Assembly: GCF_003415675.1 (NCBI RefSeq) | Contig: NZ_QFZK01000014.1 | Span: 31,836 to 95,835 of the forward strand | Origin: Rhodoferax lacus | GTDB taxonomy: Bacteria; Pseudomonadota; Gammaproteobacteria; Burkholderiales; Burkholderiaceae_C | Length of the DNA: 64,000 bases | Direction of reading: 5' to 3' | Shown here: positions 42,387 through 52,784 of the stretch, one piece after another | Numbering within the stretch: position 1 is the stretch's first letter | Layout: each line of letters begins with the position of its first letter | Notes under the pieces: model-generated | What the model was told of the DNA's origin: nothing | Databases searched by the model: none | Seen by the model: only the letters and a program-made list of their open reading frames with translations | Position numbers and translations under genes: made by a program

Positions 42387-43064
42387 TCAAGGACCAACCT
42401 TGCGCATCCACAGGATGCAACGCTCCGCATCCAGGCCCGGCACCTGCAGTTGTTCCACGTGAAACACCTGGACGTCTGCGGGCAGGACGGCGATTTCATC
42501 GGCTGGATGCTTGCCCTTCATGCCCATCCAGATGCCCTGCCCCGCCAGCGCATTGCCTGACCAGTTGACGAAGTCCACCAGCGAAGCAAAGGCGCGTGAA
42601 CTCACCACGTCGTAGCGTTCGGTCAGCTTCTCCACACGGGCGTGGATGCCACGCAGATTGGGCAGCTTCAGGGAAACCGCCACCTGCTGGATAAAGGCAG
42701 CCTTCTTGGCCACCGTGTCCACGCAGTGCACGGTGACCTCTGGGCAGCAGATGGCGATGACGGCGCCGGGCAGACCGGCGCCCGAGCCTACATCCAGCAG
42801 GCGTACCGGCGCGGCGGCATCTACAGCACCAGTCGCCCGCAAGTTTGCAACTTGGCTCTGCAAAGGCCGGATGACCGCCAGACTGTCCAGCAGGTGATGC
42901 GTCAGCATTTCTGCCGGGTCGCGCACAGCGGTCAGGTTGTAGACCTTGGTCCACTTCTGGATCAGGTCCATGTAGTCCAACAACTGGACCAACTGGGCGT
43001 CAGTCAAGCTCAGGCCCAAGGCCTGAACGCCAGCACGCAATTCCGCTTCCAGCGCGCGCGTCAT
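42387..43064 (-). CDS. rsmG: 16S rRNA (guanine-527 N7) methyltransferase RsmG (GidB)
   Basis: 225 residues. [22 protein letters not shown] in pieces, [13 protein letters not shown] and the SAM motif [17 protein letters not shown] are diagnostic. [12 protein letters not shown] is the substrate-side motif. It methylates G527 of 16S rRNA. The start overlaps the mnmG stop by 4 bases, the standard gidAB pair. A one-mismatch parS lies inside it at 42451-42466. Confidence 0.95.
   Translation of the reverse strand: MTRALEAELRAGVQALGLSLTDAQLVQLLDYMDLIQKWTKVYNLTAVRDPAEMLTHHLLDSLAVIRPLQSQVANLRATGAVDAAAPVRLLDVGSGAGLPGAVIAICCPEVTVHCVDTVAKKAAFIQQVAVSLKLPNLRGIHARVEKLTERYDVVSSRAFASLVDFVNWSGNALAGQGIWMGMKGKHPADEIAVLPADVQVFHVEQLQVPGLDAERCILWMRKVGP
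42451..42466. other. parS-like site inside rsmG
   Basis: TGTTCCACGTGAAACA, one base different from the canonical parS TGTTTCACGTGAAACA. It lies about 2.4 kb from parB, within coding sequence, as many chromosomal parS sites do. Confidence 0.75.
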
Positions 43065-45178
43065 GGCGCCAACTCCGCAGCTTGGCCCAAAGCCACTGGC
43101 GCAGTCTCAGCCCCCTGCTCCCCGGTACTTGCCTTGTCCGCAAAGCCGCGGAAGTTGCCACGCTTGAGATGGATCAGCAGCAAGGAAATGGTGGCCGGGG
43201 TGATGCCCGACAGGCGCGAGGCCAGGCCCAGGGTTTCGGGGCGGTATTTGTTCAGGCGCTGCCGCGCCTCGATGCTCAGCGCCGGGACCTGCATATAGTC
43301 CAGCTCCGCTGGAAGCCGCAGGTTCTCGTAGTGGGCGGCACGTTCCACTTCACCCTTTTGCCGGTCTATGTAGCCGGAGTACTTGGCGGCAATCTCCACC
43401 TGCTCCACCACGGATGCCACAAAAACGTCCTGAGCCAGCACGGCGTCAGATGCTTTGCCAGCAGCAACCACATCGCCAGTGGGCGCTGCCACCACCGGCA
43501 GTTCGGCATTGGCAAAGCGACCACCCGCCAGCGACATCAGCCCGGCATAGCTCACGTCCGGTCTGCGCAACAGGTCGGCCAGGTTGTATTCATGCTCCAT
43601 GGCTTTGCCCAGCACCCGCTCGGCCTCGGCCTGCGCCAGGTTGCGCGGGTTCACCCAGATGCTGCGCAGGCGCTCTGTTTCACGTGAAACAGCATCGCGC
43701 TTGCGGTTGAATGCCGCCCAGCGGGCATCGTCCACCAGGCCCAGCTGCCGCCCCACTTCGGTCAGGCGGGCGTCGGCATTGTCTTCGCGCAGCTGCAGGC
43801 GGAACTCGGCCCGACTGGTGAACATGCGGTAGGGCTCGGTCACGCCCTTGGTGATCAGGTCATCCACCAGCACGCCCAGGTAGGCCTGGTCGCGGCCCGG
43901 CAGCCAGCTCTCTCCGGTGTAAAGGATGCTGCCCGCGTTGCTGGCCGCATCGTTGCCACCGCCCTGCGCCCTCGCCTGCAAAGCCGCATTGACACCCGCA
44001 AAAAGGCCCTGGGCCGCAGCCTCCTCGTAGCCGGTGGTGCCATTGATCTGCCCGGCAAAAAACAGGCCGGCGATCTGGCGCGTCTCGAAACTGCTCTTGA
44101 GCGAACGCGGGTCGAAGTAGTCGTACTCGATGGCGTAGCCCGGGCGCAGGATGTGCGCATTCTCCAGCCCCGGCATGCTGCGCACCAGCTGCAGTTGGAT
44201 GTCAAACGGCAGGCTGGTGGAGATGCCGTTGGGGTAGTACTCGTGGGTGGTCAGGCCCTCGGGCTCCAGGAAGATCTGGTGGCTGTCCTTGTCGGCAAAG
44301 CGGTTCACCTTGTCTTCCACGCTGGGGCAGTAGCGCGGCCCCACGCCTTCGATCTTGCCCATGAACATGGGGCTGCGATCAAAGCCGCTGCGGATGATCT
44401 CGTGCGTGCGCGCGTTGGTGTGGGTGATCCAGCACGGCATTTGCTGCGGGTGCATCTGGGTTCTGCCCATGAAGCTGAACACTGGCATCTGCGCGGCCAT
44501 ACCACCGGGCATGCCGTCGCCGGGTTGTTCCTGGCACTTGGAGAAGTCGATGCTGCGCCCGTCGATGCGCGGGGGCGTACCGGTTTTCAGGCGCCCTTGC
44601 GGCAGTTGCAGCTCCTTCAGTCGCGCACTCAAAGAGACTGCGGGCGGGTCACCGGCACGGCCCGCCGCGTAGTTGTTCAGGCCTACATGGATCTTGCCGT
44701 CCAGAAAGGTCCCCGCCGTCAGCACCACGGTACGGGCACGGAATTCGATCCCCACCTGCGTCACGGCACCCACCACGCGCTCCCCTTCCACCAGAAGGTC
44801 GTCCACCGCCTGCTGGAACAGGACCAGGTTGGGCTGGTTTTCCAGCACGCGGCGAATGGCCGCCTTGTACAACACGCGGTCGGCCTGAGCGCGTGTGGCG
44901 CGCACGGCCGGGCCCTTGCTGGAATTGAGGATGCGGAACTGGATGCCCGCCTCGTCCGTAGCCAGCGCCATGGCGCCGCCCAGGGCGTCCACCTCCTTGA
45001 CCAGATGGCCCTTGCCAATGCCGCCAATCGAGGGGTTGCAGCTCATCTGCCCCAGGGTCTCGATGTTGTGGGTCAGCAGCAGGGTCTTGCAGCCCATGCG
45101 GGCAGAGGCCAGCGCGGCCTCGGCTCCGGCATGGCCGCCGCCAACGACGATCACGTCGAAATAATCTGGGTAAAGCAT
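43061..45178 (-). CDS. mnmG: tRNA uridine-5-carboxymethylaminomethyl modification enzyme MnmG (GidA)
   Basis: 705 residues, slightly longer than the usual 630-650. The FAD fingerprint is [21 protein letters not shown] (residues 9-29, in pieces), followed by [30 protein letters not shown] and [13 protein letters not shown] are also typical. Together with MnmE it makes cmnm5U at tRNA wobble positions. The mature protein contains a Gln/Ala-rich insert near [19 protein letters not shown], which accounts for part of the extra length. It heads an mnmG-rsmG unit and contains a perfect parS. Confidence 0.95.
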   Translation of the reverse strand: MLYPDYFDVIVVGGGHAGAEAALASARMGCKTLLLTHNIETLGQMSCNPSIGGIGKGHLVKEVDALGGAMALATDEAGIQFRILNSSKGPAVRATRAQADRVLYKAAIRRVLENQPNLVLFQQAVDDLLVEGERVVGAVTQVGIEFRARTVVLTAGTFLDGKIHVGLNNYAAGRAGDPPAVSLSARLKELQLPQGRLKTGTPPRIDGRSIDFSKCQEQPGDGMPGGMAAQMPVFSFMGRTQMHPQQMPCWITHTNARTHEIIRSGFDRSPMFMGKIEGVGPRYCPSVEDKVNRFADKDSHQIFLEPEGLTTHEYYPNGISTSLPFDIQLQLVRSMPGLENAHILRPGYAIEYDYFDPRSLKSSFETRQIAGLFFAGQINGTTGYEEAAAQGLFAGVNAALQARAQGGGNDAASNAGSILYTGESWLPGRDQAYLGVLVDDLITKGVTEPYRMFTSRAEFRLQLREDNADARLTEVGRQLGLVDDARWAAFNRKRDAVSRETERLRSIWVNPRNLAQAEAERVLGKAMEHEYNLADLLRRPDVSYAGLMSLAGGRFANAELPVVAAPTGDVVAAGKASDAVLAQDVFVASVVEQVEIAAKYSGYIDRQKGEVERAAHYENLRLPAELDYMQVPALSIEARQRLNKYRPETLGLASRLSGITPATISLLLIHLKRGNFRGFADKASTGEQGAETAPVALGQAAELAP
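43676..43691. other. Perfect parS site inside mnmG
   Basis: TGTTTCACGTGAAACA, the 16-base canonical ParB-binding palindrome with no mismatch. It is in mnmG coding sequence about 3.7 kb upstream of parB. parS sites mark the origin-proximal region of bacterial chromosomes. Confidence 0.92.
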
Positions 45179-45367
45179 GGTGAATCCAATGGGGCGCCGG
45201 GCCGCTGGCGGCGGGCGCGAAGGGTGCGGGGGAAGCCTGCGATTCTACCGGCTGCCGCAATAACAGGCAGGGGGCACGGTCACCCCCAAGCCGAGCAGAC
45301 GCCAGGGCCTGGCGCCGCGGCCAGTGCGCGTGGCATAGTCCGGAATAACCAAAGTACAAGCGCCTGC

Positions 45368-46984
45368 ATGCAAACACCCGTGAACCCAGCCCCCTTCGAT
45401 TACCTCATCATCGGCGGCGGATCGGCCGGCTGCGTGCTGGCAGCGCGCCTGTCCGAGGACCCGCAGGTGCGTGTGGCCTTGCTGGAAGCTGGCCCGTCCG
45501 ATAGCAATGTGCTGATCCACTGCCCGCTGGGCATTGCGGCCTTGGCCCTGACTGGCCAGGCGAACTGGAAATTCGAGACCGTGCCGCAGGCCGGACTGAA
45601 CGGGCGGCGCGGTTACCAGCCGCGTGGCAAGGTGCTGGGCGGGTCGAGCTCGATCAACGCCATGATTTACGTGCGCGGTCAGCGCGAGGACTATGACCAT
45701 TGGGCTGCCGAGGGCAACCCCGGCTGGTCGTTTGATGAGGTACTGCCCTACTTCCGGCGCGCCGAAGACAATGCCCGCGGCGCCGACGCTTTCCACGGCA
45801 CCGGCGGCCCGCTGCATGTGATGGACCTGATCAGCCCCAACCCCCTGGGCGCGCGCTTTGTCGAAGCCGCGCGCCAGGCCGGATACCCGGTCAACCCCGA
45901 CTTCAACGGCGCCAGCCAGGAAGGCGTGGGCCCGTACCAGGTGACGCACAGGAACGGCGAGCGCTGCAGTGCTGCCAAGGCCTACCTGACGCCGCACCTG
46001 GCACGCCCCAACCTGCAGGTGCTGACCGGCGCGCACACCTGCCGCATCCTCATGGACCAGCGCCGCGCCATTGGCGTGGAATTTGTGCAGCAGGGCCAGA
46101 CCCGGCAACTGATGGCCAGGCGCGAGGTGCTGCTGTGCGCCGGCGCCCTGCAGTCGCCCCAATTGCTGATGCTCTCCGGCATCGGTCCGGGCTCCCAACT
46201 GCAAGCCCAGGGCATAGCGACGGTGCACAACCTGCCCGGCGTCGGCCAGCAGCTGCATGACCACTTGGACGTGGTGCAGGTGCTGGAGGCGCCACAGCTC
46301 AAGGAGTCGATTGGCCTGTCAGCCAGCGGTGCCCTGAAAACCGCCAAGGCCATCTTCGAGTGGCGCCGCCATCGCACCGGCCTGCTGACCAGCAATGCGG
46401 CCGAGGCCGGTGGCTTCATCAAGAGCGCCGCCACCGAGGCCACAGCCGATTTGCAGCTGCACTTTGTGGTGGCCAAACTGGTCAACCATGCCCGCACCCT
46501 CGTGCTGGGTCACGGCGTTTCCAGCCACCTGTGCGTGCTGCGCCCCCTGAGCCGGGGCAGCGTGCAACTGGCAAGTCCAGACCCGTTGGATGCACCCCGG
46601 ATAGACCCCAACTTTCTGGGGCACCCGGATGACCTCCGGCGGCTGGTACTGGGTTTTCGGCAGATGCGCCATCTGTTGCAGCAGCCTGCCCTGGCCAGCC
46701 TGGGCACGCAGGAATCAGCGAGGTCGGCTTGCGCGCGCAGCGACGCCGAGATCGAACAATTCATCCGCAACCATGGCGATACCATCTACCACCCGGTGGG
46801 CAGCTGCCGCATGGGCCCGGGCGCCTCGGATGTGGTGGACGCCCGCTTGAAGGTGCACGGGGTGCAGGGCCTGCGTGTAGTGGACGCCTCCATCATGCCG
46901 CGCATTGTCAGTGGCAACACCAATGCGCCCGTCATCATGATCGCCGAGAAGGCCGCTGACATGATCAAGGCTGACGCTGTATAA
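45368..46984 (+). CDS. GMC family oxidoreductase (choline dehydrogenase-like)
   Basis: 538 residues from [21 protein letters not shown]; the open frame upstream is only the antisense of mnmG. FAD fingerprint [23 protein letters not shown] signature 1 [19 protein letters not shown], signature 2 [17 protein letters not shown], and C-terminal HPVGSCRMG and [19 protein letters not shown] (read in pieces). The active-site His-Asn pair is H in HPVGS and N in GNTNA. It oxidises an alcohol such as choline or another primary alcohol. No betaine genes are nearby, so the substrate is open. Confidence 0.88.
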   Translation: MQTPVNPAPFDYLIIGGGSAGCVLAARLSEDPQVRVALLEAGPSDSNVLIHCPLGIAALALTGQANWKFETVPQAGLNGRRGYQPRGKVLGGSSSINAMIYVRGQREDYDHWAAEGNPGWSFDEVLPYFRRAEDNARGADAFHGTGGPLHVMDLISPNPLGARFVEAARQAGYPVNPDFNGASQEGVGPYQVTHRNGERCSAAKAYLTPHLARPNLQVLTGAHTCRILMDQRRAIGVEFVQQGQTRQLMARREVLLCAGALQSPQLLMLSGIGPGSQLQAQGIATVHNLPGVGQQLHDHLDVVQVLEAPQLKESIGLSASGALKTAKAIFEWRRHRTGLLTSNAAEAGGFIKSAATEATADLQLHFVVAKLVNHARTLVLGHGVSSHLCVLRPLSRGSVQLASPDPLDAPRIDPNFLGHPDDLRRLVLGFRQMRHLLQQPALASLGTQESARSACARSDAEIEQFIRNHGDTIYHPVGSCRMGPGASDVVDARLKVHGVQGLRVVDASIMPRIVSGNTNAPVIMIAEKAADMIKADAV

Positions 46985-47031
46985 AAGAGAAGCCGGCACT
47001 CACTTGAGGCCGGCAAACTGAAGCCACTCGC

Positions 47032-47586
47032 CTACTTCAGCCACATGCGGCGCAGGGTGTTGTCTTTCACCACGTAATGGTGGAACAGGCCCGCCACCGC
47101 ATGGGCGCCAATCAGGAAGTAGCCCACATTGCCGCCCAGCTCGTGGACGCGCATGATGGTGTGGCTCCATCTTTCGCTCTCTTCGAGCAGCCTGGGAACC
47201 GCCAGACCGAAAAAAGTCACCGAATGGCCGTGGGTATTGACGGCCACCAGACCCACCACCGGCATCAGCACCATCATGGCGTAGAGTGCCAGATGCATGA
47301 GCTTGGCCAGTTTTTCCTGCCAGACCGGTGGCGCCGGAAGGATGGCCGGTGTGGTGCCCATCAGCCGAAACAGCAGGCGCAGCCAGACCAGGCCAAACAC
47401 CAACAGGCCCAGCGAAAAGTGCGTGTCCATCGCCCACTGGCGACCGGCATTGCCCGCATCCCCTTCAGGAAAAATCTCCGTGAGATTGATGGCGGCATAG
47501 ATGCCAATAAAAGCCAGGACCATCAGCCAGTGCATGGCAATGCTGGCTTGGCTGTAACGTTGAACGGATGAGGGTGTAGTTGGCAT
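47032..47586 (-). CDS. Cytochrome b561
   Basis: 184 residues with four predicted helices and heme-ligand His in SIAMHWLMVLAFIG, DTHFSLGLLVFG, KLMHLALYAMMVL and GAHAVAGLFHHYV. It is closer to the canonical YodB/CybB type than the paralogue at 1641-2210. Likely moves electrons from quinol to a periplasmic acceptor, or superoxide to quinone. It is convergent with the GMC gene; a GCCGGC-pair hairpin lies between them near 46990-47013. Confidence 0.87.
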   Translation of the reverse strand: MPTTPSSVQRYSQASIAMHWLMVLAFIGIYAAINLTEIFPEGDAGNAGRQWAMDTHFSLGLLVFGLVWLRLLFRLMGTTPAILPAPPVWQEKLAKLMHLALYAMMVLMPVVGLVAVNTHGHSVTFFGLAVPRLLEESERWSHTIMRVHELGGNVGYFLIGAHAVAGLFHHYVVKDNTLRRMWLK

Positions 47587-47776
47587 AGGAAGCTGGCGGT
47601 TGCAAAGCTTTCGACTCTACGCCATGTAGGCCCACGCTGACCTGCAAGTGCCAACACATCGAAAGTGGGCCGGGCGCTGCAATCTGCGCGATTTCCCGCT
47701 AGCATCGCGCACGGCCTGCGGCAAGCCTGTTGCCAAGGACGCCTCTCACCATCAACCATTCCAAAAAGGACACCTC

Positions 47777-48385
47777 ATGAAGCTGTACTACTCTGCTGGC
47801 GCCTGCTCGCTGTCGCCCCACATCGTGCTGCACGAATCCGGCCTGCCCTTCCAGGCCCTGTCGGCCCCGACCAAGACCCACAAGCTCGACGACGGCACCG
47901 ACTACTACACCATCAACCCCCTGGGCTACGTGCCCCTGCTGGAACTCGATGACGGCCGCCGCCTGCACGAAGGCCCGGCCATCGTCCAGTACATCGCCGA
48001 CCAGGCCCCGGGCAAACACCTGGCGCCCGCCAATGGCACTTTCGAGCGTTACAAGCTGCAGGAGTGGCTGACCTTCATCGGCACCGAACTGCACAAGGGC
48101 TTCTCGCCCCTGTTCAACCCGACAACGCCCGCCGACTACAAGCCCAGCTGCCTGGAGCGCCTGAGCAGCCGCCTGCAATGGGTGGAAGGTGAACTGGCCG
48201 GCAAGCAGTACCTGATGGGTGACACCTTCAGCGTGGCCGACGCCTACCTCTTCACCGTGACCAACTGGGCACCTTATGTGGCGCTGGATATTTCCGGTTT
48301 CCCCAACCTGCTGGCCTACCGTGCCCGCGTGGCGGCACGCCCTGCCGTCGTGGCGGCGATGAAGGCCGAAGGCCTGATCAAGTAA
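47777..48385 (+). CDS. Glutathione S-transferase, beta class
   Basis: 202 residues from MKLYYSAGACSLSPHIVLHE, with C10 as the typical beta-class catalytic Cys and NPLGYVPLLELDDG for glutathione binding. EGPAIVQYIADQ completes the thioredoxin-like domain, and the helical C-terminal domain includes GDTFSVADAYLFTVTNW. It conjugates or transfers glutathione in the cytoplasm. AAAAGGACACCTC before the ATG is the ribosome binding site; the longer ORF upstream is not used. Confidence 0.93.
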   Translation: MKLYYSAGACSLSPHIVLHESGLPFQALSAPTKTHKLDDGTDYYTINPLGYVPLLELDDGRRLHEGPAIVQYIADQAPGKHLAPANGTFERYKLQEWLTFIGTELHKGFSPLFNPTTPADYKPSCLERLSSRLQWVEGELAGKQYLMGDTFSVADAYLFTVTNWAPYVALDISGFPNLLAYRARVAARPAVVAAMKAEGLIK

Positions 48386-48402
48386 GGGACCCACGACACC
48401 AT

Positions 48403-48424
48403 CACAGCAGCACACGCTGCTGTG
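48403..48424. repeat. Hairpin between GST and convergent MFS genes
   Basis: CACAGCAGC and GCTGCTGTG, perfect 9-base arms with an ACAC loop, in the 40-base gap between two convergent genes. Probably a bidirectional terminator or mRNA-end hairpin, though no T-run follows. Confidence 0.5.
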
Positions 48425-48425
48425 G

Positions 48426-49673
48426 TCAGTGCGCCACCAAAGCCCGCTGGCGCCAGGCCAGCGCGGCACCCGCCCACAGGGCCAGGGCGGAAAACACCAG
48501 GCCGCGCTCCAGGCCGCCGCTGCCATCGGCAATCCAGCCCACCACTGTGGGCCCCACAATCTGGCCCGCTGCAAACACCGTGGTAAAGGCACTGATGCCC
48601 GAAGCCCAGGCGCTGTGTGGCAGGTTGTGCCGAACCAAGGCTGTGGTGGAAGCCACTACCGACAGGAACACCGCCCCAAAAAGCAGGCCCGACAGCAGCA
48701 CCAGAGGCCAGGCCTGGGTCAGCGCAGGCAGCAGCGTCGCCAACCCCAGCAAGGCATTGAGCAGGGCCAGGGGCTTGCCGTCCTGGTAGCGGTCCAGCAG
48801 GCCGGCCCACAGGCGCGAAGAGGCCATCACCGCCACACCCAGCAAGGCATAGAACACCGTGATCTCGGTAGCCGAGCGGCCTTGCCCACGCAGCAGCGCC
48901 ACTACAAAGGTCATGTAACCGATGTAGCCAACGCCAAACAGGGTGTAGCCCGCCAGGCCATAGCCAAACTGTCGCCAGCGAAAGTGCCGCTCGGGCTGGC
49001 CAGGCACTGGCGGCGGTGAGGGCCAGGCCGCCATCAAGCGGGCCGGCCACCACAACACCAGGCTGAACAGCAGGCACAGCGCCCCCAGCGCCCACCAGGC
49101 CCAGCGCCAGCCATGGGCACTGGCCTGGGCCGCGTCCAGCACCGCTGGCACCAGCAGGGCCGACAGGGCAATCCCGACACCGGTGCCGCCGTAGTACAGC
49201 CCGAGCAACAGGCCGCTGCGCTGCGGGTCACGCGCACCCAGGCGGGCGGCCAGCAAGCCCCCGGCCACAAACACCAGGGCACTGGCCACACCCGCCAGCA
49301 GGCGCTGCAGCAGCAGGCCTTCGGTCTGCGTGACAAAGCCGCTACCCACCATGAACACACTAGCCAGCAGGGCACCGCCCACCAGCAGCAGCGAAGGGCC
49401 AAAGCGGCGCATCAGCCAGGGACAGGCCAGTGCGCCCAGAAAATAGCCCGTGGCATTGGCCGTGTTCATGGCCCCGGCCAGTGCGTAGGACCAGCCCAGA
49501 TCAGAGCGCATGGCAGGCAAGAGCAAGCCGTAGGCAAAGCGCGTGATGCCCAGGGACACCGCCGCCCCCAGGGAGATGGCCAGCGCCAGTGCCGTCAGCT
49601 GACGCAAGGAGGTGTGCAAAGTGAGGTGCCCGTTAACCACAGTGGGGGCATTGTGGGGCACAACGCCTCCCAC
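48426..49673 (-). CDS. YbfB/YjiJ family MFS transporter
   Basis: 415 residues with twelve predicted helices. SLGITRFAYGLLLPAMRSDLGW (in pieces) and ANATGYFLGALACPWLMRRFG are typical of the YbfB/YjiJ group, and ARLGARDPQRSGLLLGLYYGG follows. These are putative inner-membrane exporters of unknown substrate. The N-terminal 30 residues before the first helix (VVPHNAPTVVNG) may reflect a start chosen too early. Confidence 0.82.
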   Translation of the reverse strand: MGGVVPHNAPTVVNGHLTLHTSLRQLTALALAISLGAAVSLGITRFAYGLLLPAMRSDLGWSYALAGAMNTANATGYFLGALACPWLMRRFGPSLLLVGGALLASVFMVGSGFVTQTEGLLLQRLLAGVASALVFVAGGLLAARLGARDPQRSGLLLGLYYGGTGVGIALSALLVPAVLDAAQASAHGWRWAWWALGALCLLFSLVLWWPARLMAAWPSPPPVPGQPERHFRWRQFGYGLAGYTLFGVGYIGYMTFVVALLRGQGRSATEITVFYALLGVAVMASSRLWAGLLDRYQDGKPLALLNALLGLATLLPALTQAWPLVLLSGLLFGAVFLSVVASTTALVRHNLPHSAWASGISAFTTVFAAGQIVGPTVVGWIADGSGGLERGLVFSALALWAGAALAWRQRALVAH

Positions 49674-49694
49674 ATAGTGGCAGAGCGTGGGGGC

Positions 49695-49778
49695 AACAAA
49701 CCCGCCGACGGGCCGCCCCTAGGCGGGTTGGCCCCCTAGGGGGGCAGAGAGCCACACGCAGTGGGCGAACGTGGGGGC
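49695..49778 (-). repeat. Dispersed GC-rich repeat, intergenic copy
   Basis: On the minus strand it begins GCCCCCACGTTCGCCCACTG, then CGTGTGGCTCTCTGCCCCCC, and ends with GGGCGGCCC and GGCGGGTTTGTT. It matches the 85-bp unit at 53945-54152 and the copy inside the permease gene at 35152-35226. Here it is non-coding, between the MFS and hemerythrin genes. Confidence 0.8.
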
Positions 49779-49782
49779 AAAA

Positions 49783-50349
49783 TCAATGCGAAGCAGCGTC
49801 CCTGGCGATGCGGGTGAAGAGGCGGTCATACACCGGGTCGCGTGGGTACTTGCCACTCAGGGGATCGCAGTTGGTGGCAAAGGCTGCGTCCAGCGCGCGC
49901 CAGTCGGCATCGCTCAACACCTGCTCCGCCAGCGGCAGTACCTCGGCATCTTCGAGCTGCATATGGCGCAGGTACAGGTCCAGGTAGTGCCGGGCCGCGT
50001 CCTCAAAGGTCTGTCGGCGCGAGTCGCCCACCAGCTCCCAGCCCAGCAGCAGATGCTGCAGCTCGCGCACCGCCCGCTCGCTGCCCGCGTGGTCCTTTTC
50101 CAGCCGTTGCAGCACCTCCTGGCATTGCGGTGCCACCCGCAGCAACTGCGGGAACAGCAGCAGCGACTCCTTGGGATGGTGCTGCCTCTCAGGGAACTCG
50201 TCGATGTAGAACAGGGTGGCGCGCATCACATCAAAGTAGCGCTCGGGCTCATCTCCTGGCCCGCGGTCGATCATCCGGCCCAGCGCACGCAGCATGGCCG
50301 CCAGCGTCTTGTGTTCGTCGCGAATAATCTGCAGGCTTTGGTGAGCCAT
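49783..50349 (-). CDS. Hemerythrin-like (HHE) domain protein
   Basis: 188 residues. Candidate iron ligands are H13 in IIRDEHKTLA, the H-H-x-x-E set in RQHHPKESLL, H in EKDHAGSER, and H/E in LRHMQLEDAEVLP. This four-helix bundle binds a di-iron centre that senses or carries oxygen or nitric oxide. It follows the dispersed repeat and precedes the copper exporter on the same strand; no functional link to either is evident. Confidence 0.87.
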   Translation of the reverse strand: MAHQSLQIIRDEHKTLAAMLRALGRMIDRGPGDEPERYFDVMRATLFYIDEFPERQHHPKESLLLFPQLLRVAPQCQEVLQRLEKDHAGSERAVRELQHLLLGWELVGDSRRQTFEDAARHYLDLYLRHMQLEDAEVLPLAEQVLSDADWRALDAAFATNCDPLSGKYPRDPVYDRLFTRIARDAASH

Positions 50350-50447
50350 GGCATGTCTCCTCTTTATCTGCAGAGGCTCTCACAAGGGGTTGCAAGGGGC
50401 ATTGATACAGGTCAACCGCTCCCTGCTGCTTCCAATGGTGTCAGGCG

Positions 50448-52706
50448 TCAGGGCTTCCAGCGCTTGAGCAGCAGGGCATTGGCCATCACGCTGACCGAGC
50501 TCAAAGCCATGGCAGCACCGGCAAATACCGGGTTCAAAAAGCCCAGCGCCGCCAGCGGAATGCCGGCCACGTTGTAGGCAAAGGCCCAGAACAGGTTCTG
50601 GCGGATCTTGCGCACGGTGCGCGCCGAGATGTCCAGGGCTGCGGCCACCAGCAGCGGGTCGCCGCGCATCAGGGTCATGCCTGCGGCATGCATGGCCACA
50701 TCGGTGCCGCCGCCCTCCGGGTTGGCCATGGCCATGCCTACATCGGCGGCAGCCAGGGCGGGCGCGTCATTCACACCATCGCCCACCATCAGCACGGTGT
50801 GTCCACCCTCCTTCAGGCGCAGCACCTGGGCTGCCTTGTCACCCGGCAGCACCTCGGCCATCACCTCGCCATGCTCCGGATGCAAACCCAGCTGGCGCGC
50901 CATGGCCTCGGCCGCACCCCGGTTGTCACCGGAGAGCATCAAGAGGCGCAGGCCGCGCGCGCGCAGCGCGGCCAGGGCTTGCTTGGCCGCCGGTTTGGGC
51001 TGGTCGCCAAAGCCCAGCAGGGCGCGCAGCAGGACGGTGTCTGCGCCATTCACCTGCACGCGTTCGGCCAGGGCCGACACGGTAAGCCCACGGGCCTGCC
51101 AGGCGGCCGCTGGAGCGGCCAGCTCCGTCTGATCGACGTGCAACTCCTCCATCCAGCGCAGGCTGCCCAGCAGCAGCTGGCGTCCCTCCACCTGTCCCTG
51201 CATGCCGCGTCCTGGCACGGCGCTGGCTTCGCTGACGGCCAGCAGAGTCAGGCCTTTTTCGCGGGCGGCCGCCAGCACGGCGCGCGCCAGCGGGTGCTCG
51301 GAGCCGCTTTGCAGGCTGGCAGCGCGTTGCAGCAATTCGTCAGGGGGCTGGCCGAGGACGCAGGCCATGTCTGCCAGCTTCGGGCGGCCCACGGTGAGTG
51401 TGCCGGTCTTGTCCAACACCACGGTGTCAATCTGGTGGGCGCGCTCCAGCGCTTCGGCGTCCTTGATCAGAATGCCGTATTGGGCCGCCACCCCGGTACC
51501 AGCCATGATGGCTGCCGGCGTGGCCAGGCCCAGGGCGCAGGGGCAGGCAATCACCAGCACCGCCACGGCGTTGATCAGCGCCAGCTCAAACGGGTGCCCC
51601 GTCAGCCACCAGCCCAGGAGAGTCAGCAGGGCAATGCCCAGCACCACCGGCACAAACACCGCGCTCACCTGGTCCACCAGGCGCTGTATGGGCGCCTTGG
51701 CGGCCTGCGCGTCCTCCACCAGCCGGATGATGTGCGAGAGCGTGGTGTCAGCCCCCACCGCCCGCACCTGCATGCGCACCCGGCCGTCGCCATTGATGGA
51801 ACCGGCCGTGAGCAGGCTGCCCGCCTGCTTGGCCACGGGCAGGGCTTCGCCGGTGAGCATGGATTCATCGACCTGGGTATGGCCCTCCTGCAGCACACCG
51901 TCGGCGGCAAAACGTTCGCCCGGCTTGACCACCAGCACGTCGCCCACCAGCACCTCGTCGGCGGGCACATCCACCTCGCCATCCGGCCCCACCAGATGGG
52001 CCAGCTCTGGGCGCAGGGCGTGCAGTGCGCGTATGGCCGAGGTGGTCTGGCGCTTGGCACCGGCCTCCAGCCATTTGCCCAGCAGCACCAGCGTCACCAC
52101 CAGCGCAGAGCCCTCAAAATACAGGTGCACCATGGCGCCCGGCTCCGCACTCAGCCAGAGCCAGACCGACAGAGCCCAGCCTGCCGTGGTGCCAATGGCC
52201 ACCAGCAGGTCCATATTGCCGCTGAAGTTTTTGACGGCGCTCCAGGCCGCCTTGTAAAAACGCGCACCCAGCACAAACTGCACCGGTGTGGCCAACAAGA
52301 ACTGCCACAGGGCAGGCAGCATCCAGTGAAAACCCAACGCATCACCCAGCATGGGCAATACCAAAGGCATGGACAGGGCCAGGCCCCAGGCGATGGGTGC
52401 AAAGCCGCTCCAGCGCGAGACCTCCGCGGCATCCATCAGGGTGTCTGCGGCGCGCGGCTCGTAGCCGGCATCGCGTACGGCGCGGCGCAGGCGGGCTTCC
52501 ATGTTGACGGCACCCGAAACACCCGCCTCCACCCCGGCAGGTGCGGCCTCGGTCAGTTGCACGCGGGCCGACTCGGTGGCCAGATTGACGGTGGCCTGCG
52601 CCACGCCGGGCACTTTTTTCAGCGCGCGCTCCACCCGCGCTACGCAGGACGCGCAGGTCATGCCACCGATGCCGATATCTAGAGAAAGCGCCGCTTCGTT
52701 GTTCAT
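50448..52706 (-). CDS. copA: Copper-exporting P1B-type ATPase CopA
   Basis: 752 residues from MNNEAALSLDIGIGGMTCASC; a longer start adds 13 non-conserved residues. One N-terminal metal-binding domain (C18-x2-C21), membrane helices with the CPC motif in ACPCALGLATPAAI, DKTGTLTVG phosphorylation site, the SEHPLA motif of the N domain and GDGVNDAPALAAADVG. It pumps Cu+ out of the cytoplasm. The gene is divergent from a CopZ-like chaperone gene 79 bases away. I did not find a clear CueR box between them. Confidence 0.93.
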   Translation of the reverse strand: MNNEAALSLDIGIGGMTCASCVARVERALKKVPGVAQATVNLATESARVQLTEAAPAGVEAGVSGAVNMEARLRRAVRDAGYEPRAADTLMDAAEVSRWSGFAPIAWGLALSMPLVLPMLGDALGFHWMLPALWQFLLATPVQFVLGARFYKAAWSAVKNFSGNMDLLVAIGTTAGWALSVWLWLSAEPGAMVHLYFEGSALVVTLVLLGKWLEAGAKRQTTSAIRALHALRPELAHLVGPDGEVDVPADEVLVGDVLVVKPGERFAADGVLQEGHTQVDESMLTGEALPVAKQAGSLLTAGSINGDGRVRMQVRAVGADTTLSHIIRLVEDAQAAKAPIQRLVDQVSAVFVPVVLGIALLTLLGWWLTGHPFELALINAVAVLVIACPCALGLATPAAIMAGTGVAAQYGILIKDAEALERAHQIDTVVLDKTGTLTVGRPKLADMACVLGQPPDELLQRAASLQSGSEHPLARAVLAAAREKGLTLLAVSEASAVPGRGMQGQVEGRQLLLGSLRWMEELHVDQTELAAPAAAWQARGLTVSALAERVQVNGADTVLLRALLGFGDQPKPAAKQALAALRARGLRLLMLSGDNRGAAEAMARQLGLHPEHGEVMAEVLPGDKAAQVLRLKEGGHTVLMVGDGVNDAPALAAADVGMAMANPEGGGTDVAMHAAGMTLMRGDPLLVAAALDISARTVRKIRQNLFWAFAYNVAGIPLAALGFLNPVFAGAAMALSSVSVMANALLLKRWKP

Positions 52707-52784
52707 GCCATCCAGCCCCAAACTTCCTACTATTAACAGGTTCACACTATGCTCTTATCCCAACCCAGTTTGCACGGAGATCCC

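Noticed and set aside
44153..45367. Long N-terminal extension of the GMC oxidoreductase frame
   Set aside because: This part is the antisense of mnmG; the FAD motif and homology begin at the ATG at 45368.
52707..52784. CueR-type operator between copA and copZ
   Set aside because: I looked for the usual dyad with a 19-20-base spacer and saw no convincing ACCTTCC/GGAAGG pair; regulation of the copper genes is left open.
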